The notes under the pieces are model-generated. The model was not told where the DNA came from. It did no database searches and worked only from the letters and a program-made list of their open reading frames with translations. Made by a program: the position numbers and the translations under genes. DNA of 11,466 nt from Faecenecus sp036648855 (GTDB lineage: Bacteria > Bacillota_I > Bacilli_A > RF39 > UBA660), in NCBI GenBank assembly GCA_036648855.1, contig JAVWCU010000033.1:1-11466 (forward strand), in the 5' to 3' direction. This document shows, in pieces, positions 5,822 through 11,466 of the stretch; the stretch's first letter is position 1; each line of letters opens with the position of its first letter.

Positions 5822-5823
5822 CC
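5800..5823 (-). terminator. Weak terminator-like hairpin over the DUF308 gene stop codon
   Basis: GGTTG-TCATCA-TAACC (5 bp with one G-U) followed by eight Ts on the minus strand. The stem is short and spans the stop codon, so termination would be partial. It overlaps the candidate tRNA promoter. Confidence 0.35.
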
Positions 5824-7192
5824 CTTTTCTACTTTTTTTCTTAAGTTTATTAGTCTTGGTTTTAACTATTTGATTTTTAGTTTCTTTATTATAAATAGTT
5901 TTACTAATAACCATACTATTAGTTTTCTTAAGTTGATCTTCTAAATAATCTAAATAAGTTCCAGGAGTAATTATACCAACCATTTTTAAAATATCCGTTC
6001 CTGTTTTTCCCACAATAGTATCTGCAAATAAAGTACAATTAGTTCCCATAACAAAATAGGTTTTAAACTTACCTGTTGTAAATTTATAAAACTTAGCCTT
6101 TGTTGCTAAATATAAATTACTAGCATAATCCTTATATACTTTATCAGGTATAAAAGAGTCTGTTTTAAAGTCCTTAACTGCCTCAGGTTCCCATTCTACA
6201 GTAATAGCCATAATCTCCTGTAATTCAGCCCTAATCTGTTCCTTCTGCTTAGTAGTTAATTTAAGCCCAAAACCAATCAAAGTCTTATTACTATGACTAA
6301 TACAAAAAGATATATAATCATCCTTAGCCGATTTAGAATCAATAGAAAAGAAAACTCCATCCCCAGTACTATCAAAGATTCTCATAGAACTCTCATCATA
6401 ATTACCATAAGAAATAATCTGATTATCAAAATAAATATCCATATGCCCAAACTGATTAAAACCACTAGGCGCAACATGAATAAATATTTCTAAATCAATA
6501 TCCCTATCTTCTTTTTTATCAATATACACTATTTGTTCTTTATTAGTAGAAGTATTAAAATAATGATTAATTTCTGTTAAAAACTTCCTAGGTATAAAAG
6601 CATCAAAAAATGTAGGTAAACTAACTCTAACTTGTCTTTTTATTTTATCCTTAGTTGTAGGAGACACTATTTCAATTAATAATTCTTTTATTTCCTCAAG
6701 TCCAAATAAAATACAATATCCACCCATTATTCCTAAAATAGTAGGTAAATGTCCTAAAGGAGAAAATAAGAAAATTCCCCCTGTTATTAAGAAAAAAGTA
6801 GAAAGGAATAAACTAACTAATCTCCCACTCTGCTTGTTTTCTCTTAAAAACCAATATTCTAACAACTTAACTAAACCATTAAATATTAAATATATAGCAA
6901 ATAAGATTGGTAAAAGAGAGATTGGAACATTAGGAAATATAGTCATAATTAAGGCAAGACCTATACTTAATCCCGCTCTAATAATATTCTCAAATCTATG
7001 CTTTTGTTTCTTCTTTAAAAAAGCACTAAGTAATTTAGATAAGCCACTAAGTAAAAACACAAAAACCAATAATTCAATAGTATTCTTATAAAGACCACTA
7101 CTTCCTACAATTATAATTATTCCTAAAATTATAATTCCAACACCTGATAAAATATAATTAGTCCAGTTAATATATTTATTACTTAATCGCAT
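5810..7192 (-). CDS. DUF308 membrane protein with a C-terminal His/Cys domain, 460 aa
   Basis: The N-terminal part (about 1-175) has six or so hydrophobic segments near 12-30, 38-58, 70-86, 90-108, 125-144 and 148-165, like the DUF308/HdeD membrane family. A linker follows, then a soluble domain (about 220-435). It contains EIFIHVAPSGFNQFGHMDIY (235-254) with His239 and His250, and SYGNYD. Later come KFKTYFVMGTNC (375-386) and GIITPGTYLDYL (406-417). The order His...TNC recalls circularly permuted papain-like (NlpC/P60, LRAT or DUF4105-like) folds, where His precedes the catalytic Cys. I infer a possible cysteine hydrolase or acyltransferase, but have not shown it. The C-terminal tail is Lys-rich. 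The start lies 14 nt after the stop of the CmpB-like gene with a modest SD, so the two form an operon. Confidence 0.85.
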   Translation of the reverse strand: MRLSNKYINWTNYILSGVGIIILGIIIIVGSSGLYKNTIELLVFVFLLSGLSKLLSAFLKKKQKHRFENIIRAGLSIGLALIMTIFPNVPISLLPILFAIYLIFNGLVKLLEYWFLRENKQSGRLVSLFLSTFFLITGGIFLFSPLGHLPTILGIMGGYCILFGLEEIKELLIEIVSPTTKDKIKRQVRVSLPTFFDAFIPRKFLTEINHYFNTSTNKEQIVYIDKKEDRDIDLEIFIHVAPSGFNQFGHMDIYFDNQIISYGNYDESSMRIFDSTGDGVFFSIDSKSAKDDYISFCISHSNKTLIGFGLKLTTKQKEQIRAELQEIMAITVEWEPEAVKDFKTDSFIPDKVYKDYASNLYLATKAKFYKFTTGKFKTYFVMGTNCTLFADTIVGKTGTDILKMVGIITPGTYLDYLEDQLKKTNSMVISKTIYNKETKNQIVKTKTNKLKKKSRKGLSS

Positions 7193-7206
7193 CTACTTCA
7201 CGACCT

Positions 7207-7863
7207 TTACTTATTTTTCTTATTAGCATATATTTTATTTAAAAGACTATCTGGATAAGTTTTATCAAAAAATATCTCTAAACCATTACTGGGAGCAAGT
7301 CCCTTATTTCTTTCAGATTGTCTATAGCAAGCCCCTGCAGAAATTAAAATATTTAATAATAGTAATATAGTAATAATATAAGTAAGAACCTTATTTAATT
7401 TATTAGGAATTAACTTAATTCCACGATCTATAACTGGAACAATATATTTTATTAGAATAAACCCAAGAATTCCCCAGCCTATCATATGATATAAACTGGT
7501 CCTTCCACCGAAATTCAAAAAATACTTACTATAATCCCAAGATATAGTCCCAAATAGTAGTTCTTGGAAAAATGAACAAAGCCATTCAAATATTCCCCCA
7601 AAAAGCATTGCTGTTAGAAATATATGAATATCTTTCTTCTGGTTTCTTAAAATTAGAATTAATAAAACAGCCCCTGCTCCATATATAGGAGTAAGAAGTC
7701 CATATATTAAACCGCTTCTACTTTCAATAACTCCTCTTTGAAAAAAGCAAAGGATCATTTCAAAAATACAACCTATGAAACTAAAAATAAGAAAAAACCA
7801 CATATAAGTAGAAAAAGTATTTAATCTTCTTTCCCTATTTGGTAGAGTTACGGCCTTTTTCAT
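7207..7863 (-). CDS. CmpB-like (ABC_trans_CmpB family) membrane protein, 218 aa
   Basis: A multi-pass membrane protein with hydrophobic segments near 20-40, 52-72, 80-101, 122-144 and 157-178. Family-type motifs are visible: WFFLIFSFIGCIFEMIL (22-38), SGLIYGLLTPIYGAGAVLL (50-68), GGIFEWLCSFFQELLFG (89-105), SWDYSKYFLNFGGRTSLYH (108-126) and WGILGFIL (130-137). The conserved Glu residues in segments one and three and the WDYS...NFGGR block are characteristic. The family is often labelled a putative ABC transporter of CmpB type, but these proteins have no ATPase motif and their function is unproven. It has its own promoter and SD (AAGGGGG) and is followed closely by the DUF308 gene. The C-terminal 40 residues are soluble. 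Confidence 0.87.
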   Translation of the reverse strand: MKKAVTLPNRERRLNTFSTYMWFFLIFSFIGCIFEMILCFFQRGVIESRSGLIYGLLTPIYGAGAVLLILILRNQKKDIHIFLTAMLFGGIFEWLCSFFQELLFGTISWDYSKYFLNFGGRTSLYHMIGWGILGFILIKYIVPVIDRGIKLIPNKLNKVLTYIITILLLLNILISAGACYRQSERNKGLAPSNGLEIFFDKTYPDSLLNKIYANKKNK

Positions 7864-7888
7864 ATTTCCATCCCCCTTAATTGGGTTT

Positions 7889-7917
7889 ATTTTAACATAT
7901 ACAGTTCATAAAGACAA
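7889..7917 (-). promoter_or_regulatory. Promoter of the CmpB-DUF308 unit
   Basis: The minus strand has TTGTCT (7912-7917) and TAAAAT (7889-7894) with 17-nt spacing, 25 nt upstream of the start codon, in a 65-nt gap behind the HD gene. Confidence 0.65.
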
Positions 7918-7928
7918 TAAACTAGCTT

Positions 7929-8480
7929 CTATTCATCTTTTTTAATTAACCTTTTTATTTTTTTAATTGGATCTTCTTTTGCTCCTAAATAACGTAGTAA
8001 TTCCTTAGGATGTAAAAACACTTCAAATGATACTATTTTATCTGAACAAGTAATAATAACACTTTCTTTATATTTAGGTAGGGCTCTATTTAAAGGAAAC
8101 ATATGTTTCACAATAGAGTCCTCAATAACTGGATTCATTAATAGAGGAAAATAAACATAAGCATTCTTACAAGCTTCCTTAGCATGAGTAAAACCATGCT
8201 TTTTGAAAAATCTAGGGTCAAGATTAGTTTCTCTCCAAGGTTTATCATAAAAATCATGTAATAAACCCGCTACTGCAACATTTTTTAAAGACTCTTCTTT
8301 ATTTTTCCATTTCAATTTCTTAGCTATCCTATATCCTTTTAAAGACACTCTTAGGCAGTGGTCATATACTGAATCTTGATGATGAAGAAAATCTTTTCTT
8401 TTTTTAAATTCTGCACTTTGAAGAATTGGTTTTACTAAAACATAATATTCCTTTATATCTTTAGTACTCCATATACCCAT
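7929..8480 (-). CDS. HD-domain protein (predicted phosphohydrolase), 183 aa
   Basis: Soluble and probably cytoplasmic. The HD-superfamily metal ligands are in order: His41 (DHCLRV), the His75-Asp76 doublet in VAVAGLLHDFYD, further histidines at 99 and 126 (THAKEAC and IVKHMFPL), and Asp147 in TCSDKIVS. This supports a one- or two-metal hydrolase of the small stand-alone HD type. The family acts on nucleotides, cyclic nucleotides or other phosphates, and the substrate cannot be named from sequence. No fused domain is present. It starts 12 nt after the thioredoxin-like gene with SD AAGAAGGA, so the two form an operon. The C-terminus is Lys-rich. The stop is TAG. Confidence 0.88.
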   Translation of the reverse strand: MGIWSTKDIKEYYVLVKPILQSAEFKKRKDFLHHQDSVYDHCLRVSLKGYRIAKKLKWKNKEESLKNVAVAGLLHDFYDKPWRETNLDPRFFKKHGFTHAKEACKNAYVYFPLLMNPVIEDSIVKHMFPLNRALPKYKESVIITCSDKIVSFEVFLHPKELLRYLGAKEDPIKKIKRLIKKDE

Positions 8481-8492
8481 AAATCCTTCTTT

Positions 8493-9221
8493 CTAGCAGG
8501 CACCCTTACATAGAATAGTCTTATTAATACCATCCTTATATATTTCTTTAAGTTCCTTCCTCTGGTCTTCTGTTAACTTAATATTAGGATCAGTCTGAGA
8601 TTCAACAGTCCCCTCATGCATCTTTACAATCTTACCATCTTTAACAAATAATACCGTTGGTAAATATAATCTTTTTATCTGTTCATTATTTAAACCCTCA
8701 TACGGTTTTAAAACCGGCGCTAATTTTGAAATCAAAGTATAATATTCCTTAGTACCCTCTTTATCTATAACTATATTACCCTTATCATCCAAATGTTTTA
8801 CATCTCTAATTGGATAAGCATTATAATAATATATCTTTGAAGCTCCAGTCTCCTTAACAGCATCAATTAAAACTGGCACTGCACTACGGCACCAAGGGCA
8901 TTCAGGAAACCCAAAATAAATAATCCCTGTTCCCTTATCTAAAACATCCATAATTTCTTCTATACTTGAATAAACCATTGCATTTTCATCTGGAATTTGC
9001 ATCTCTAAAAATGGAATTTTTAAAGACTCTAAAGTTATCCCATTTAAAGACTCATACTCCTTCTTAAAACGAAGTGCTGACTCCTTATTATCAGTTAAAA
9101 GTTTATTAATATTTTTATTATTAAAATAATAATATATTCCCCCAATAATAAATAACCCTACAATAGTTAATACTATACCTAATATCAATACTTTTATTTC
9201 CTTATTTGTTAACTTTCTCAT
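8493..9221 (-). CDS. Membrane-anchored thioredoxin-fold protein with CPWC motif, 242 aa
   Basis: A basic N-terminus and one hydrophobic segment (about 10-31) anchor the protein, with the rest predicted outside the cell. The thioredoxin-like domain runs from about 84 to 205. IIYFGFPECPWCRSAVPVL (100-118) holds the redox pair Cys108-Cys111, and YLPTVLFVKDGK (186-197) supplies the cis-proline (Pro188). The loop between them is long, as in bacteriocin-accessory or TlpA-like proteins. Two more cysteines end the protein (ILCKGAC, Cys238 and Cys242). It probably acts in disulfide exchange on exported proteins, but whether as oxidase or reductase is not clear. A consensus promoter and SD TAGGAGA precede it. 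It is the first gene of a unit with the HD protein. Confidence 0.88.
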   Translation of the reverse strand: MRKLTNKEIKVLILGIVLTIVGLFIIGGIYYYFNNKNINKLLTDNKESALRFKKEYESLNGITLESLKIPFLEMQIPDENAMVYSSIEEIMDVLDKGTGIIYFGFPECPWCRSAVPVLIDAVKETGASKIYYYNAYPIRDVKHLDDKGNIVIDKEGTKEYYTLISKLAPVLKPYEGLNNEQIKRLYLPTVLFVKDGKIVKMHEGTVESQTDPNIKLTEDQRKELKEIYKDGINKTILCKGAC

Positions 9222-9251
9222 ATCTATTCTCCTAATCTTTAATCTAGTATC

Positions 9252-9280
9252 ATTTTAACTAAATATTAAGAAAGTGTCAA
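9252..9280 (-). promoter_or_regulatory. Promoter of the thioredoxin-HD unit
   Basis: A perfect TTGACA (9275-9280), 17-nt spacer, then TAAAAT (9252-9257) on the minus strand, 30 nt before the start codon and just after the terminator of the lipoprotein gene. Confidence 0.85.
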
Positions 9281-9293
9281 TAAAATATGACTG

Positions 9294-9320
9294 AAAAAAA
9301 GAATAGCCCTAAGGCTACTC
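9294..9320 (-). terminator. Intrinsic terminator of the lipoprotein gene
   Basis: GAGTAGCC-TTAG-GGCTATTC forms an 8-bp stem with one G-U pair and a 4-nt loop, followed by seven Ts on the minus strand. It starts 11 nt after the TAG at 9331. Confidence 0.9.
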
Positions 9321-9330
9321 CTAAATATTA

Positions 9331-11237
9331 CTATTCTTTAACATAAACTTTTCCAAGACTACTGGAAGAAGTTTGATTTCCGTCAAAACTAGCAAAGCCC
9401 CCATCTCCATCCAACTGTCCGCCTTCATTAGTGTTACCACTATTATCCTCTGTTACTGAACTTGAACTAGAACTTGGAGTAGAACTAGAGCTTGAACTTG
9501 AACTTGAGCTGGAACTNNNNNNNNNNNNNNNNNNNNNNNNNNNNNNNNNNNNNNNNNNNNNNNNNNNNNNNNNNNNNNNNNNNNNNNNNNNNNNNNNNNN
9601 NNNNNNNNNNNNNNNNTTGAACTAGAACTTGGAGTAGAACTAGAGCTTGAACTTGAACTTGAGCTGGAACTTGAACTTGAACTAGAACTAGAGCTAGAAC
9701 TTGAGCTAGAACTTGGAACCGAACTTGGTCCCGAATTTACATTTGAAGATGGATTAGTAGCACCAGTAACTGGTGGTACTAAAGGTGGCTCTTTAGCCTT
9801 TCTTTGAAGTCTATTAAGCATCTCAATTCCCTCTTCTATTCTAATTTCACCTGTCTCTAACAAACTTAATATATCTTTTATATCATCATTTTTAATACTA
9901 TTTAATAAACTGCCAAAACCTTCATTATATAATATACTATACATATTAATCTTATCAAAATAATTAAGTGCATTACCTAGAGTCTTAATTAACTCTTCAT
10001 TATTTTTACCCTTTTCAGTAAAATACTTAATTAACATCTGAACATTTTTATTATCCTGATCATCTATAGTAACCATAAACATTGTCTTAACCATTTTTAA
10101 CAAACTATCTATATCTTGATCAGACTTATTTATAATCATTGTATTACTAGATAAATCATAATGTGTATCTTCAGTTTCTGATATAATTACTTTCAAATCC
10201 CTAATTCTTTCATTATATATTGTAGAATCATTTGCTGAAATAAAATAATTCTTTGATAATTTAATTGTCTCTATTAATGTAGTCTTTAAAGAAGAATCTA
10301 TATTTAAAGAATATTTAATCTCATTAACATAATCATTATTACCCTTAATATAATCTTTATAATTTTCTAATTCTCTATCTGCTTTTTCTATATTCTCTTT
10401 ACTTGTACAAGTCTCTTTATAATCTTTCATTGCTTGTTCAATTAATGACATAGAATCAATTTCCAAATTATTAATATTACAAATATATGTACAAAACATA
10501 ATAATAGTATTAGGTAAACAATTATCCTTTATTAAACTATTCTTAATAATATTTCTCAAATCTTTTTCTAAAACCTGCTTAAGTTCAGCCGGAGTTAACT
10601 TATATACTTCAAGTAATCTTTTAAAATAATCATTTTCTATATCCTCTGATCTTAGTCTATTTAAAAATGCCGCATTATCAGTCTGAGCTGGACCATTTGC
10701 CTCTTTAATAGTATTTGTATAAATTAAAAGACTATTATTTACTAGTTTAGAAAATTCGATACTCTCCATAAATATTATAACTTCTAATGGTAGTAGGGGT
10801 TGTTTAAACTGAACAGAAATCATTTCATTTACAACTGTTGATAAATTAGTAGCATTAATCTCTATATTTCCATAAAAATATTTACCATCTTTGTTAACTA
10901 TGTCAACTGGTTCTACCTTAAATGAAGCCAAATCCATTTGAGCCACATAATTATAATATTTGAATATTTCATTGTATTTAGCTAATAGATCATTATTTAA
11001 AGTTAAATTATCCGTACCAATAAAAGGCAAATTATCTCCATTAAAATATTCTTGGTCAATTAAAGTCTTATCACCAAAAATATCTTTATTTAAACTAATA
11101 TATGTTTCAATCTCACTGCCTGATGGCAACTCTCTATTAATTTTACAGCCAGACATCGTGATTGCTATTAAAGCTGTTGTAAATAAAGAAGTTATTTTTA
11201 AGCCTGCATTCTTACCTTTCAAATTTAGTATTTTCAT
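9331..11237 (-). CDS. Large lipoprotein with poly-serine C-terminal region, crosses assembly gap
   Basis: The N-terminus is a lipoprotein signal: MKILNLKGKNAGLK, a hydrophobic stretch, then the lipobox MSGC with Cys31, so the protein is predicted to be lipid-anchored outside the cell. Residues about 32-480 are mostly helical and match no family I recognise. A Pro/Gly/Ser linker (about 481-506) leads to Val-Pro, 26 serines (509-534), Thr-Pro and more serines. It ends in an acidic, Gly-rich tail finishing SSLGKVYVKE. The 100-N gap falls inside the serine tract. Serine frames on both sides are open, and merging the identical 55-bp flanks gives 583 residues. Read literally through 100 Ns the frame is lost, giving a false Val/Gln-rich end. 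The start at 11237 is set by GAGGGGG 7 nt upstream. An earlier in-frame ATG (11297) lies in the -35. The poly-serine part may be a wall-spanning linker (inference). Confidence 0.82.
9457..9713 (-). repeat. Serine-coding hexanucleotide repeat tract
   Basis: The coding strand repeats AGY-TCN, for example AGTTCA, AGTTCT and AGCTCA, so serine codons of the two families strictly alternate in a 6-bp period. This low-complexity tract surrounds the N gap and is prone to slippage. The true unit number is uncertain. Confidence 0.8.
9517..9616. other. Assembly gap of 100 Ns with identical 55-bp flanks
   Basis: The 55 bases before the gap (9462-9516) are identical to the 55 bases after it (9617-9671). 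To keep the lipoprotein frame open, the gap must be 2 modulo 3 in length. Collapsing the duplicates (-55) satisfies this, while 100 does not. The round number is a scaffolding placeholder, not a measured length. Confidence 0.95.
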
Positions 11238-11244
11238 ATAAGTA

Positions 11245-11251
11245 CCCCCTC
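11245..11251 (-). promoter_or_regulatory. Shine-Dalgarno that fixes the lipoprotein start
   Basis: GAGGGGG with a 7-nt spacer (TACTTAT) before ATG at 11237. The longer frame from 11297 would start within the promoter and spoil the signal peptide. Confidence 0.8.
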
Positions 11252-11268
11252 TTATAAATATGTCTGCT

Positions 11269-11297
11269 ATTATAACACTAAAGCCTTTAAAAGTCAA
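11269..11297 (-). promoter_or_regulatory. Promoter of the lipoprotein gene
   Basis: TTGACT (11292-11297), 17-nt spacer, TATAAT (11269-11274) with a TGT extension. This is one of the strongest promoters in the window. Confidence 0.88.
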
Positions 11298-11340
11298 TTT
11301 TTAATAGAAAAAGCACTAAATAATAAGATAATTAGACATA

Positions 11341-11366
11341 TAAAAAACCAAGATAGTTATCTTGAT
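11341..11366 (-). terminator. Terminator of the transcript entering from the right edge
   Basis: The minus strand reads ATCAAGAT-AACT-ATCTTGGT, an 8-bp stem with one G-U pair, followed by six Ts. It is roughly symmetric, but the plus-strand T-run is weaker. Confidence 0.7.
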
Positions 11367-11411
11367 TTTCAATTTATAAGGGCTTTAATTTACACACATT
11401 TGTTGACAAGC

Positions 11412-11466
11412 CTATGACTTAGCTACAACCCGACTCGAGCAGTCACTGGCAGCATGACCGTAGCCG
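11412..11466 (-). other. GC-richer 3' end of an unidentified gene or structured RNA
   Basis: The last 50 or so bases are clearly richer in G and C than the rest. One minus-strand frame is open from the edge to a TAG at 11412-11414 and would give GYGHAASDCSSRVVAKS. A second frame ends at 11423. The same bases can also pair: outer GCTAC/GTAGC with GTCA/TGAC and GACT/AGTC inside. The terminator at 11341-11366 shows that some minus-strand transcript ends nearby. I cannot tell coding from RNA with so little sequence. Confidence 0.3.

Noticed and set aside
9453..11297. A single 614-residue frame ending in a Val/Gln-rich tail
   Set aside because: That end arises from reading 100 placeholder Ns. The true serine frame continues to the TAG at 9331, and the start at 11297 lies in the promoter.

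Overview
The window is AT-rich (about 70 percent or more) and gene-dense. Every gene I can support lies on the minus strand, so transcription runs from high to low coordinates. Strong Shine-Dalgarno (SD) sites, TTGACA/TATAAT-type promoters with 17-18 nt spacing, U-tailed hairpin terminators, a YtrA-type GntR regulator with an ABC pair, and CmpB/DUF308 membrane proteins suggest a low-GC Firmicute, perhaps a gut Bacilli or Mollicutes-related lineage. The standard code reads through every gene. All 12 intact stops are TAA or TAG, none TGA. The sequence is a draft assembly with one 100-N gap.

Layout in transcription order. The right edge (11412-11466) is a GC-richer 3' end of an unidentified gene or RNA, followed by a terminator. 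A strong promoter then drives a large lipoprotein with a poly-serine tail (9331-11237). The tail crosses the N gap, whose flanks are an identical 55-bp sequence. A terminator and a consensus promoter follow, then a two-gene unit: a membrane-anchored CPWC thioredoxin-fold protein and an HD-domain protein. Another promoter serves a CmpB-like membrane protein and a DUF308 membrane protein with a C-terminal His/Cys domain. Next come tRNA-Thr(GGU) and its terminator.

The region 3679-5700 looks accessory. It holds an AlbA_2/HATPase/winged-helix regulator (4157-5515) whose promoter carries two exact 12-bp tandem repeats. Directly after its stop is a 5'-truncated, frameshifted gene remnant (3813-4156), possibly DUF4279-like. 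Then comes an odd hairpin (3745-3795) whose arms match two adjacent heptamers of the tRNA-Thr 3' end, beside paired TTCGAAC repeats.

The left part has an unidentified 132-codon frame with an unclear start, a terminator, and a compact GntR-ATPase-permease operon with a palindrome at its own promoter. A pentapeptide-repeat protein and a single-pass membrane protein follow, and an SD at the very edge announces the next gene.

The GntR/ABC unit is a recognisable self-regulated transporter module. The thioredoxin, lipoprotein and membrane proteins are envelope-related, but I see no evidence that they form one system. The regulator, remnant and tRNA-like hairpin at 3.7-5.7 kb are the best candidates for something unusual.
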